DNA of 43,000 nucleotides, taken from assembly GCA_023662875.1 (NCBI GenBank), contig JAMPIG010000021.1, forward strand, positions 1 to 43,000, given 5' to 3'. Below are positions 23,111-31,133 of the stretch, piece after piece. The position numbers and the translations under genes were made by a program. Under the pieces are notes generated by a model that saw nothing but the letters and a program-made list of their open reading frames with translations, did no database searches and was not told where the DNA came from. How positions within the stretch are numbered: position 1 is the first letter of the stretch; every line of letters begins with the position of its first letter. This DNA is from Roseburia sp. (GTDB taxonomy: Bacteria > Bacillota > Clostridia > Lachnospirales > Lachnospiraceae).

Positions 23111-24009
23111 TTGAAATTAAGAACCTTTCGAAGGGATTTGGAGCGGTAAAGGCTGTGGACGGTATCAGCGCAAGGATCGAGGAAGGACATGTGTTCGGAC
23201 TGATCGGCACCAACGGCTCGGGGAAGTCTACTTTTATCCGGATGACGGCGGGAGTATTGAAGCCGGACGCGGGGACGATTCTGGTGGACGGGGAGCAGGT
23301 TTACGATAATCCGTCGGCGAAGGAAAAGATTTTTTATATTTCGGACGACCAGTACTTTTTCAGGAGCGGGACGCCGCAGGATATGCTGAAGCTGTACCAG
23401 ACCTTCTATCCGGGCTTTGACGGGGAGAAGTGGAGGGAGCTGATCGAAAAGATCGGCCTGGATCCGAGGCGTAAGATCAATACTTTTTCCAAGGGAATGA
23501 AAAAGCAGCTGGCTGTGATCTGCGGGATCTGCGCCGGCACAAAGTATCTGCTCTGCGACGAGACCTTCGACGGTCTGGATCCGGTGATGCGGCAGGCGGT
23601 AAAGGCATTGTTTATCAAGGAGATGGATGAGAGAGGACTGACGCCGGTGATTGCTTCCCACAATCTTCGAGAGCTGGAGGATATCTGCGAGTATGTGGGG
23701 CTGCTGCATCAGGGCGGAATCCTGTTGGAGAAGGATGTGGAGAGCATGAAGCTGAGCCTCCACAAGCTGCAGTGCGTCATCCGGAGCGAGGAGATGCTGC
23801 AGAAGATCAAAAACACGCTGGATGTGGTCAGCTGTGAAAACCGGGGTTCCCTGTATACGATAACGGTACGCGGCAGCAGGGAGGCGGTGGAGGAGTTTAT
23901 GGAGCTTTTAAACCCGGTGTTTTACGAATTGCTGCCGCTGTCTCTGGAGGAAATCTTTATCAGCGAAACGGAGGTGAAGGGCTATGACGTCAAGACGCTG
24001 CTTCTTTAG
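23107..24009 (+). CDS. ABC transporter ATP-binding protein
   Basis: A 300-aa protein starting at ATG 23107, overlapping the regulator's stop by 4 bp. Walker A GTNGSGKST (residues 34-42), Q-loop region FYISDDQYFF, signature TFSKGMKKQL (in place of LSGGQ), Walker B KYLLCDETFDGLDPV and H-loop VIASHNLRELE. The KGMKKQL signature is typical of YtrB/BcrA-like exporters. It energises the large permease encoded next, whose start overlaps this gene by 26 bp. Likely function is export or sensing of a cell-envelope-active compound, inferred from the YtrA-type control. Confidence 0.92.
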   Translation: MIEIKNLSKGFGAVKAVDGISARIEEGHVFGLIGTNGSGKSTFIRMTAGVLKPDAGTILVDGEQVYDNPSAKEKIFYISDDQYFFRSGTPQDMLKLYQTFYPGFDGEKWRELIEKIGLDPRRKINTFSKGMKKQLAVICGICAGTKYLLCDETFDGLDPVMRQAVKALFIKEMDERGLTPVIASHNLRELEDICEYVGLLHQGGILLEKDVESMKLSLHKLQCVIRSEEMLQKIKNTLDVVSCENRGSLYTITVRGSREAVEEFMELLNPVFYELLPLSLEEIFISETEVKGYDVKTLLL

Positions 24010-26467
24010 GGTATTGCAGGAGGATCTTCGACATAAGATATGGATGCTGGCCCTTTCCGTCCTGGGAAGTCTGCTGACGCTTCCTGTGAGCTATCTGATT
24101 TACAGCGGCGAGAGAAGCCAATATCTGCAGTATGCGCCGGGGAATACTGCTTTGCAGGCGCTCCAGGAGACAGCCTTCCGGATCGAGGGCTTTTACGGGG
24201 CGACCATCTGCTTCGGTGCCGGGGCGGTGGCGGTGCTGGGGGCTGTCATCGTCGGGCTCTTCGGTTTTCGGTATGTTTTCCAGCGGAATATGACGGATCT
24301 CTATCACAGCCTGCCGGTGAGCCGGAGGACGATGTTCCTGGCGGGGTGGCTGAGCGGTTTCCTGATCTGGTTTGTGCCGTATCTGATCAGCCTGGCGGTG
24401 ACGGTGCTTTTGGGGGAGTATAAGCTGGCGGAGCTGAAAAAGCAGGCGCAGCAGTATGGAAATCTGTCCTGGGAGACCTGGCCTGATGGAAGCGGGATTC
24501 TGATGAACTCTCTGATTTCCAGCCTGGCGATCCTGACGGCCTTCCTGCTGGTCTATCATCTGGTTCTGCTGGCGGTGATGCTTTGCGGAAATATTCTGAA
24601 CACGCTGACGGTAGCCGGGATTCTTGGCGCGGGCTCCGTGGTCGCCTGGGTCATTTTCACCCTGCTCCGGGAGACTTATCTGGATACGTTTTCGGGTCTC
24701 TGGGGAGTAGAGTTTCGGTGGGTCTCCTATACCGCGCCGCTGATTTCCGCGGTCTGCGTACTGTATCAGAGGGTCGAGTCCTTTTTATATGAGCAATCCG
24801 CTTTACCCGGGTGGGACGGATTTCTCTCCGGAAGAATTTTGATCGGTCTTCTGACGGCGATTGGTCTGGGATTCCTGGCTTATTTGATCTATCTGCGGAG
24901 ACGGTCGGAGCTGGCGGATCAGGGAACGGCGGGGAAGGCGTTTCGGCTGATTCTGCAGACGGCGGTCTCCTTGGCGGCGTTTTGCGGCGGGTGGATGCTG
25001 TTCTGGTATTTTGCTCCTTACAGCGGAGGCGCGCAGCTGGTTTGGAGTATTTTCGGCGGAATTCTGGTCGGCGGGGTCGTCTTCGGGGTACTGGACGTTA
25101 TCTTCAATATGGATTTTAAGGCCTTTTTCAGCCATAAGGGACTGATGGCCGGGGTGCTGGCGGCGGGGCTGTTCGCTGGATTTTGCTTCACGTTTGACTG
25201 GCTGGGGGTAGACGTGTATCTGCCGGAGAAGGAAGAGATTGCGGAAATCGCCGTCAATGCGGACTTTCTCGGCAGCAGGTTGGTTTACAGCGACTCGGGG
25301 ATACTGGAGGAGATTCATATCCGGGACGGGGAAGCGGCTTACGCCTTCCTGGAGAAAGCGGTTGCCGGTCAGAGGGAAGCAGGCGGAAGAGGGCTGTCCG
25401 CCTACGATACTTATGTATACTCCGCCTACAACAGCGATTATGAATATATCGAGACAAAGGTCACATTGAAAAGCGGCAGGAGCTATTATCGAAATTACCG
25501 GATTTACGCGGGAGACAGCGAACCGCTCTATGCGCTGGTTATGGAGCCGGAGTATCTGGAGAGCCGCTATCGGATCAGCGACAGGGCCAGAGACGCCTTT
25601 TCGGAAATTTCGCTGCGGCGCGGCAATATTGCCTACGAGCCGAGCAGGCTGACGAAGGAGGACGAACAGCGGATTCGGCTGATCTGCGACGCCTACAACC
25701 GGGATCTGGAGGAAAATCCGGGGGCGGTCGTCCGGGGAGAGGGCAGGATGCTCGCAAGGATTTATCTGAGCGGTCTGCAGGGGAATTTTCAGATTGCGGT
25801 TTACGAGGGAATGAGCCATACCAGGGAAGCCCTGCGGCAGGCAAACCTCGGATATTACGCGGATCCGGCAGCGGCGGAGGAGGTTGGCGCGATTGTTCTG
25901 ACGACGAATCTTTCGCTCCGAAGGCTGGAGGAAGAAGACGATCTGGCGGAGTATATAAGGGAGCTCTACGGTTTGACCGTTCCGGCGGACGAGAATTCGG
26001 AGCATCCGGGAGCGATAGGCGAGGCAGCGGAGACTTGGAATCCGGAGAATCCGACCCGCGAGACGGAGGATGTCCCTGCGGGGGAGAGCTGGAATCAGCA
26101 GGATCCGGACAGCCAGGCGGAGAAGGATCTCGCAGCGGAGAGCTGGGAATTTCAGAATCCGTCCGCTCAGACAGATGATCTCCCGGCGGCGCAAACTGTG
26201 AGGGATCTCTCGGTCATGGACGGGAATCTGGAGCTGGAAATAACGGATCCCGGGGAGATCGCGGAGTTGCTGGAGCTGCTTTCCTACGGCTCTAACCGGT
26301 GCGGCTATCTGTTCGGCGGGCCGGAGCAGCTTTACAGCCGGGTCAGGATTCTGGAAAAGAACGGGAATCAGTATGACGTCTGTATTTCCGGCGGCGCGCT
26401 GCCGGAGAAATATATCGAGAGATTTATGCAGGCCGCGGAGGAGCTTCTGGGGCAGGGGAATCCCTGA
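23984..26467 (+). CDS. ABC-2-type permease with large extracytoplasmic C-terminal region
   Basis: An 827-aa protein. ATG 23984 follows GGAGGTGA with 8-nt spacing. The first ~410 residues contain about eight membrane segments (LALSVLGSLLTLPVSYLIY; CFGAGAVAVLGAVIVGLFGF; GWLSGFLIWFVPYLISLAV and others), with the NMTDLYHSLPVSRRTMF loop typical of this family. The rest is soluble and probably extracytoplasmic. Residues ~680-740 hold three ~18-aa tandem repeats (ETWNPENPTRETEDVPAG-like, with Trp-Asn/Glu and Asp-Leu-Pro/Ala positions), then a conserved-looking end domain. The C-terminal half resembles DUF6449-type extensions; that name is from memory. Confidence 0.88.
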   Translation: MTSRRCFFRVLQEDLRHKIWMLALSVLGSLLTLPVSYLIYSGERSQYLQYAPGNTALQALQETAFRIEGFYGATICFGAGAVAVLGAVIVGLFGFRYVFQRNMTDLYHSLPVSRRTMFLAGWLSGFLIWFVPYLISLAVTVLLGEYKLAELKKQAQQYGNLSWETWPDGSGILMNSLISSLAILTAFLLVYHLVLLAVMLCGNILNTLTVAGILGAGSVVAWVIFTLLRETYLDTFSGLWGVEFRWVSYTAPLISAVCVLYQRVESFLYEQSALPGWDGFLSGRILIGLLTAIGLGFLAYLIYLRRRSELADQGTAGKAFRLILQTAVSLAAFCGGWMLFWYFAPYSGGAQLVWSIFGGILVGGVVFGVLDVIFNMDFKAFFSHKGLMAGVLAAGLFAGFCFTFDWLGVDVYLPEKEEIAEIAVNADFLGSRLVYSDSGILEEIHIRDGEAAYAFLEKAVAGQREAGGRGLSAYDTYVYSAYNSDYEYIETKVTLKSGRSYYRNYRIYAGDSEPLYALVMEPEYLESRYRISDRARDAFSEISLRRGNIAYEPSRLTKEDEQRIRLICDAYNRDLEENPGAVVRGEGRMLARIYLSGLQGNFQIAVYEGMSHTREALRQANLGYYADPAAAEEVGAIVLTTNLSLRRLEEEDDLAEYIRELYGLTVPADENSEHPGAIGEAAETWNPENPTRETEDVPAGESWNQQDPDSQAEKDLAAESWEFQNPSAQTDDLPAAQTVRDLSVMDGNLELEITDPGEIAELLELLSYGSNRCGYLFGGPEQLYSRVRILEKNGNQYDVCISGGALPEKYIERFMQAAEELLGQGNP

Positions 26468-26476
26468 GGGGCTCCG

Positions 26477-26705
26477 GGACGGAAAACCGTCGAAGGAAAG
26501 CAAGGAGCTTCAGGACGGAGAACCGTCGAACGAAAGCAAGGGGCTCCGGGACGGAGAAGCGTTGAACGAAAGTAAGGGGCTTCGGAACGGAGAGCCGTCG
26601 AACGAAAGCAAGGAGCTCCGGGACGGAGAGCCGTCGAACGAAAGCAAGAGGCTTCGGGACGGAAAACCGTCGAACGAAAGCAAGGGGCTTCGGGACGGAA
26701 AATTG
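26477..26705 (+). repeat. 36-bp minisatellite, six full units and one partial
   Basis: Units begin GG(A)ACGG at 26477, 26513, 26549, 26585, 26621 and 26657, with a partial one at 26693. Each unit contains a GACGG-4 nt-CCGTC hairpin and ACGAAAGCAAGG. All three forward frames are open through it; the translation LRDGEPSNESKG repeats in one frame but has no start or ribosome site of its own. It lies between the permease stop and the response-regulator gene. Confidence 0.9.
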
Positions 26706-26757
26706 CCGGGCGGAAGAAAGTTCAGGAAAAGACGCCGGGAATATTCGGGAGGTAGAA

Positions 26758-27471
26758 ATGATGAGGAACGAAACGCAGGGAGAAGAAAAAATATTGGTTT
26801 ATGGAGCGGAGGGCGCTTCGGAGATGCTGGAGTGTATGCTGAAGGGCTACGGCTACGGCGTGGAACGCCTGGACGACGCCGGGGAGCTGGCGGAGCGCTT
26901 TCAGCAGGAGGAGGCGCTGCTGCTGTTGTTTGACTTTCAGACGGAGGCCGGAAACCAGAAGGAGGCGCTGACGCTGCTGGCGGATCTGCGGCGGAACTGT
27001 AAAAAGCCTATCGTAGCTATCGTGGATCGGGAGAGGGAGATGCTGCGGATTCTGGCGCTGAACGCGGGAGCGGACGATCTGCTGGATCAGGGCTGCTCCG
27101 CTATGGAAAGTCTGGCGCGGATTCAGGCTCAGATCCGGTGCTTCCAGAGGCTGTCGGCGGCGGAAGCGACGTCCCGGCGAATCCGCCTGAACGACCTGGA
27201 GATAGACGACCGGGCGAGACTTGTAACCGTAAAGGGAAGGCGGGTGGATCTGACGCCCACGGAGTACAAAATCCTTCGGCTGCTGCTGGAAACTCCCGGC
27301 AGGGTTCTTTCCAATCGGCAAATTTACGAGAGGATCTGGAAGATGACGCCCATCGGGGCGGATAACACGGTGGCCGTCCATATCCGCCACATTCGGGAGA
27401 AAATCGAAGAAAACCCCCAGGAACCCCGCTATCTGCAGGTGGTCTGGGGGCAGGGATACAAGGTGGGGTAA
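26758..27471 (+). CDS. OmpR/PhoB-family response regulator with atypical receiver
   Basis: A 237-aa protein after GGGAGGT (26748-26754). The C-terminal winged helix is standard: LTPTEYKILRLLLETPGRVLSNRQIYERIWK and NTVAVHIRHIREKIEENPQEPRYLQVVWGQGYKVG. The N-terminal receiver is degenerate: the start lacks the acidic pair after the first strand (KILVYGAEGAS), the phosphoacceptor position is only approximated by LLLLFDFQTE, and the usual Thr/Lys region reads KKPIVAIVDRERE. No histidine kinase is adjacent. It may be phosphorylation-independent and could regulate the upstream ABC genes. Confidence 0.85.
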   Translation: MMRNETQGEEKILVYGAEGASEMLECMLKGYGYGVERLDDAGELAERFQQEEALLLLFDFQTEAGNQKEALTLLADLRRNCKKPIVAIVDREREMLRILALNAGADDLLDQGCSAMESLARIQAQIRCFQRLSAAEATSRRIRLNDLEIDDRARLVTVKGRRVDLTPTEYKILRLLLETPGRVLSNRQIYERIWKMTPIGADNTVAVHIRHIREKIEENPQEPRYLQVVWGQGYKVG

Positions 27472-27513
27472 AGGTGGCAAGGGCCGCATTTATGGCTTGC
27501 CGTCCTGTAGCGC

Positions 27514-28143
27514 TTATTCCTTTCCGTCCGGGAAGCTGGTAAAGAAGCTGTGCTCCTGAACCGGCGTCCCATACTTTTCCTTTCCGTCGGCGATCGCTTT
27601 CATCAGAAAGGCCATATTCCGGCCAAGATTGCGCATAGTCTGCAGGCCCTCCAGATCCTTTTGGACGTCCTCCGCGGTAAAGCCGTGCACCTGATTCCAA
27701 TAGGTGCTGGGGGCCACAGGCATGGAGCTGATCGTGAAATATTTGTTTAAAACATCGAAAGACGCAGTATTTCCGCCTCTCCGGCAGCTTACGACGGCGG
27801 CTCCTACCTTCAGGTGCTTTGAGAAGGAGGTACTGTAGAACAGCCGGTCTAAGAAGGAGAGAAGGGTTCCGTTGGGGGAGCCGTAGTACACAGGGCTGCC
27901 GATCAGCAGGCCGTCCGCCTCCTGAAACTTCTCCGCCGTTTCATTTACCAGATCGTCAAAGACACATTTCCCGCGCTTCGCGCACTGACCGCAGGCGATA
28001 CAGCCCCGGATATCCCGGCTGCCGACCTGGATCAGCTCCGTATCGACGCCCTCCGCGTTTAAAACTCCGATCACTTCCCTCAGCGCCGCGGCTGTGCAGC
28101 CGTTTGCGCGGGGGCTTCCGTTTAAAACCAATACCTTCATCAT
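27514..28143 (-). CDS. Flavodoxin-family NAD(P)H-dependent oxidoreductase (iron-sulfur flavoprotein-like)
   Basis: A 209-aa protein starting ATG-ATG after GGAGG on the minus strand. MKVLVLNGSPRANGCTAAAL is the FMN-binding first strand and loop. CIACGQCAKRGKC gives four cysteines as in iron-sulfur flavoproteins (spacing CxxCxxC...C). LLIGSPVYYGSPNGTLLSFLDRLFYS is the second flavin-binding loop. The remaining half (VVSCRRGGNTASFDVLNKYFTISSMPVAPSTYWNQVHG) is typical of the NADPH-dependent FMN reductase group in Clostridia. Cytoplasmic electron-transfer role; partner unknown. Own promoter at 28203-28231. Confidence 0.88.
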   Translation of the reverse strand: MMKVLVLNGSPRANGCTAAALREVIGVLNAEGVDTELIQVGSRDIRGCIACGQCAKRGKCVFDDLVNETAEKFQEADGLLIGSPVYYGSPNGTLLSFLDRLFYSTSFSKHLKVGAAVVSCRRGGNTASFDVLNKYFTISSMPVAPSTYWNQVHGFTAEDVQKDLEGLQTMRNLGRNMAFLMKAIADGKEKYGTPVQEHSFFTSFPDGKE

Positions 28144-28202
28144 GAATACCTCCTGGATTTGAAATTATTTTGCCGTGATTGTTGCAAGTGCCATTTGCGG
28201 AT

Positions 28203-28231
28203 ATTGTACCATGTGCGCTGTGTCCGTTCAA
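28203..28231 (-). promoter_or_regulatory. Promoter of the flavodoxin-like gene
   Basis: On the minus strand TTGAAC (28226-28231), 17-nt spacer, TACAAT (28203-28208) with a TG one base before it (extended -10). About 60 bp upstream of the start codon. Confidence 0.7.
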
Positions 28232-28267
28232 GCGTTTTTCCTATGGAAAAAAGGAAGGCGGTGTGCT

Positions 28268-28996
28268 ATGATAGAAGCGTCGCAGGGGAGGTTGGAGAAT
28301 AAGCTGCGGAAAGGTATGGTTATTGCGATGAAGATGGGGTGCTTTGCCAGGCCGCCGAAATTCGGGAAGAGGCTGGCGCTGATGGCGGCGGGAGTACTGC
28401 TGCAGGGATTTGGACTGTCGGTATTGATCAATATTAATCTGGGAACGGATCCCTGCTCCTGTCTGACTCAGGGAATCATCCGCCACATAAATATCAGCTT
28501 TGGAACGGCGCAGCTGTTGTCCCAGCTGGTAATGTTTCTGGTGGTGATAGCGTTTGACAGGAGTCTGATCGGATTCGGTACTCTGGGGAATATGATATTT
28601 GTGGGTTATATCTCCGACTTCTGGTGCTGGGTATGGGCCAGGGTCGTCCCGGAGGGGCTGTTCGGGCGGCTTCCGGCGCGCTGGGGGCTGCTGCTCCCGA
28701 CGCTGGCGGTTTTTATATTCGGGGCGGCGCTCTATATGTCGGCGGGGCTTGGAACCTCTCCCTACGACGGGATTCCGTTTATTATCGCGAGCCGTCTCCC
28801 GAAGCTGCGTTTTCGGATCGTCCGGGTACTTTGGGATTTTTGCTTTATGGCGGCGGGCTTCGTCCTGGGAGGAGACGTAGGAATCGTAACTCTTGGGGTA
28901 GTACTCTTTTTGGGGCCGGTCATCAGCTGGCTGAAGAACCGGATCGAGGGGATGCTTCTCGGCGGTGAAAATCCGGGGAAGGCGAGGCGGGGATGA
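28268..28996 (+). CDS. YczE/YitT-like integral membrane protein
   Basis: About 243 aa from ATG 28268 (GGAAGG about 10 nt upstream); later in-frame ATGs at 28316 and 28328 are possible because a TG-C-TATGAT extended -10 overlaps the first ATG. Five or so membrane helices: ALMAAGVLLQGFGLSVLI, the NLGTDPCSCLTQGI loop, LLSQLVMFLVVIAFD, the LGTLGNMIFVGYISDFW segment, then LLLPTLAVFIFGAALYMSAGLGTSPYDGIPFII and the final helices. The GTDPxS/GTSPYD loops are characteristic of YczE proteins. Function not established; in Bacillus YczE is linked to lipopeptide production. Confidence 0.82.
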   Translation: MIEASQGRLENKLRKGMVIAMKMGCFARPPKFGKRLALMAAGVLLQGFGLSVLININLGTDPCSCLTQGIIRHINISFGTAQLLSQLVMFLVVIAFDRSLIGFGTLGNMIFVGYISDFWCWVWARVVPEGLFGRLPARWGLLLPTLAVFIFGAALYMSAGLGTSPYDGIPFIIASRLPKLRFRIVRVLWDFCFMAAGFVLGGDVGIVTLGVVLFLGPVISWLKNRIEGMLLGGENPGKARRG

Positions 28997-29048
28997 GGCG
29001 GCGCGGAGCGGAAGGATAGCGTATTTTTGATAGAGAGGGATGTTGGAA

Positions 29049-29936
29049 ATGGAGGACTGGCTAGGCAGGACAGAGCTGCTCTTAGGCAGGGCAGGAATCG
29101 GACGGTTGAAGGGGGCAAGAGTGGCCGTGTTCGGCGTGGGCGGCGTAGGCGGTTATGTCGTGGAGGCGCTGGCGCGAAGCGGCGTCGGGGCGCTGGATTT
29201 GATCGACAACGACGTAATAGCGCCCAGCAATCTGAACCGCCAGATCATCGCGACTGTGAGCAATATCGGAAGGGCGAAGGTGGAGGCGGCGGCGGAGCGC
29301 GTCAGGGAGATCAACCCGGACTGCATCGTCCGGCAGCATAAGGTCTTTTACCTTCCGGAGACGGCGGCGGAATTTGATTTTCGGGAGTATGATTATATCG
29401 TGGATGCTATTGATACCGTGTCGGGAAAGCTGATGCTGGCGGAGCGGGCGGCGGAGGCGGGCGTTCCCATCATGAGCTCTATGGGCGCGGGGAACAAGCT
29501 GGATCCCACCGCTTTTCGGGTGGCGGATATTTATGAGACGAAGGTATGTCCTCTGGCGAAGGTGATGCGCCGGGAGCTGCGAAAGCGGGGGATCGGGAAG
29601 CTGAAGGTCGTTTACTCGGAGGAAGCGCCGATCAGGCCGGGCGGGGAACAGGGCGATCGTCGGCCCCCCGGCAGCGTGGCCTTTGTCCCCGCGGTGGCGG
29701 GGCTGATTATCGCGGGGGAGGTAATTAAGGATCTATGCGCTCGGGCGGAGACGGGAGAGGCAGTTAAGGGTTTAGGCGTCCGGTCGGAAACGGGAGAGGC
29801 GGTTTCGAGCGAGAGCGGGAGTAAGAGAGACGCAGGAATTTCGACGGAAGACGGCGGTACGGAATCCCGGGAGGCATCCAGGGAAGGAGCCGGAAAGCTT
29901 TCCGGCGGTACGGAATCAGAAAGGCGGGAGAAGTAA
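29049..29936 (+). CDS. tcdA: ThiF/E1-like tRNA threonylcarbamoyladenosine dehydratase (TcdA-like)
   Basis: A 295-aa protein. ATG 29049 is preferred to 29040 because GAGAGG (29033-29038) abuts the first. MEDWLGRTELLLGRAGI is the usual beginning. The Rossmann loop VAVFGVGGVGGYVVEALARSG, the adenylation motif LIDNDVIAPSNLNRQ, DYIVDAIDTVSGK and the KVCPLAKVMRRELRKRGI region are all present. TcdA enzymes cyclise t6A to ct6A at position 37 of ANN-decoding tRNAs. The final ~50 residues are a Ser/Glu/Gly-rich extension with ETGEAV and GGTES repeats, probably a recent expansion. The stop almost touches folD, so the two are co-transcribed. Confidence 0.9.
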   Translation: MEDWLGRTELLLGRAGIGRLKGARVAVFGVGGVGGYVVEALARSGVGALDLIDNDVIAPSNLNRQIIATVSNIGRAKVEAAAERVREINPDCIVRQHKVFYLPETAAEFDFREYDYIVDAIDTVSGKLMLAERAAEAGVPIMSSMGAGNKLDPTAFRVADIYETKVCPLAKVMRRELRKRGIGKLKVVYSEEAPIRPGGEQGDRRPPGSVAFVPAVAGLIIAGEVIKDLCARAETGEAVKGLGVRSETGEAVSSESGSKRDAGISTEDGGTESREASREGAGKLSGGTESERREK

Positions 29937-29937
29937 A

Positions 29938-30780
29938 ATGTATCAGATCATTGACGGCAAGAAGATTTCGCAGGAAATCAAGGATGAGCTGAGGGAGAAG
30001 ATGGCGCGGATCCGGGCGGCGGGCGGCAGCCGCAGCCTGGCGGTCATTCAGGTGGGCAGCGACCCGGCCTCCAGCGTCTATGTGAACAACAAAAGAAAAG
30101 CCTGCGAATATGTTGGCATCGACTCTTATGTTTATGAGCTGCCGGAGGAGACGTCCCAGGAGGAGCTTCTAAAGCTGATTGGGGAATTGAACGGAAGAGC
30201 GGATGTGAACGGAATCCTGGTGCAGCTGCCCCTCCCGGCGCAGATCGACGAGGAGAAAATCCTGCTGGCCATCGATCCCGGGAAGGATGTGGACGGGTTT
30301 CATCCGGTAAACGTAGGGAATCTCAGCATCGGCAGACCGGGATATGTCTCCTGTACCCCGGCGGGGGTGATCCAGCTGCTGAAGCGTTCCGGCATCGAAA
30401 TCGAGGGGAAGGAATGCGTGGTGCTGGGCAGGAGCAATATTGTGGGCAAGCCTATGGCCATGCTCCTGACCCGTGAAAACGGGACGGTTACGGTCTGCCA
30501 TTCCCGGACAAGGAACCTGAAGGAGATTACGCGCCGGGCGGATATCCTTGTGGCGGCGATCGGAAAGCCGAAATGGATTGACGGAAGCTTTATCAAGGAG
30601 GGGGCTGTCGTCATCGATGTTGGGATCCACAGGAACGAGAACAACCGGCTTTGCGGGGATGTGGACTTTGATAGCGCCGCGCCGCATTGCAGCGCGATCA
30701 CGCCGGTGCCGGGGGGCGTAGGGCCTATGACGATCGCCATGCTGATGAATAATTGCGTGAACGGGGGAGTTTTCACCTGA
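29938..30780 (+). CDS. folD: Bifunctional methylenetetrahydrofolate dehydrogenase / methenyltetrahydrofolate cyclohydrolase
   Basis: A 280-aa protein, normal FolD length. Motifs: VGSDPASSVYVNNKRKAC with the catalytic Lys, GILVQLPLPAQID, KDVDGFHPVNVG, SCTPAGVIQLL, the NADP-binding VLGRSNIVGKPMAMLL, and the C-terminal PVPGGVGPMTIAMLMNN. It interconverts methylene-, methenyl- and formyl-tetrahydrofolate in one-carbon metabolism in the cytoplasm. ATG 29938 overlaps the end of the tcdA-like gene region (1-bp gap), with GGCGGGAGAAG as ribosome site within it. Confidence 0.96.
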   Translation: MYQIIDGKKISQEIKDELREKMARIRAAGGSRSLAVIQVGSDPASSVYVNNKRKACEYVGIDSYVYELPEETSQEELLKLIGELNGRADVNGILVQLPLPAQIDEEKILLAIDPGKDVDGFHPVNVGNLSIGRPGYVSCTPAGVIQLLKRSGIEIEGKECVVLGRSNIVGKPMAMLLTRENGTVTVCHSRTRNLKEITRRADILVAAIGKPKWIDGSFIKEGAVVIDVGIHRNENNRLCGDVDFDSAAPHCSAITPVPGGVGPMTIAMLMNNCVNGGVFT

Positions 30781-30932
30781 GCGTAAGCGACGGACGCTTT
30801 TTATCGAATAGGAAACTTCGCTCGCTTTTTTACAGGCGTGCGGAAGAACCGGGAAAGACGACGGCATTCCTCCGCGTTGAGAAAAGAAAATAGAGACAGT
30901 CAAGAGCCACTGCGGTTTCGCGGTGGTTTTTT
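30780..30932 (+). terminator. Two hairpins after folD; the second is a convincing terminator
   Basis: A weak one (AGCGT/ACGCT then TTTTT) occupies 30780-30802. The stronger one is at 30907-30932: CCACTGCG, loop GTTT, CGCGGTGG, then six T. The stretch from 30781 to 31133 holds no gene other than these signals and the promoter below. Confidence 0.75.
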
Positions 30933-31035
30933 CTATGCCCGGAGCTTTTGGGGATACGACAGGACAGCTTTTGGTAGAGAAGCCGGAAGCTTGATTGATA
31001 TGATTTAAAACAACGATATACAATAATATTATATC

Positions 31036-31063
31036 TTGACATGACCGCGCAAAGTGATAAAAT
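31036..31063 (+). promoter_or_regulatory. Promoter of the RHS toxin gene
   Basis: Perfect TTGACA (31036-31041), 16-nt spacer, TAAAAT (31058-31063). It lies inside the in-frame upstream extension (ATG 31041), which shows that the true start is at 31134. Confidence 0.75.
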
Positions 31064-31133
31064 AGAATCCGATAAAACAACGAAAGATGATAGATTAATA
31101 TTAAAGAAAAGAGACAATAAAGGAGACAGCAAG

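Noticed and set aside
24803-26503. 566-aa minus-strand frame opposite the ABC permease
   Set aside because: Arg/Pro/Leu-rich translation with no motif, no ribosome site and a well-supported gene on the other strand.
26373-26933. 186-aa frame with 12-residue repeats across the minisatellite
   Set aside because: It starts inside the permease gene, has no ribosome site, and all three frames are open through the 36-bp units, so openness is no evidence of coding.
31041-31133. 31-residue upstream extension of the RHS protein
   Set aside because: It contains the promoter -10 box; AGGAG and a signal peptide support ATG 31134.
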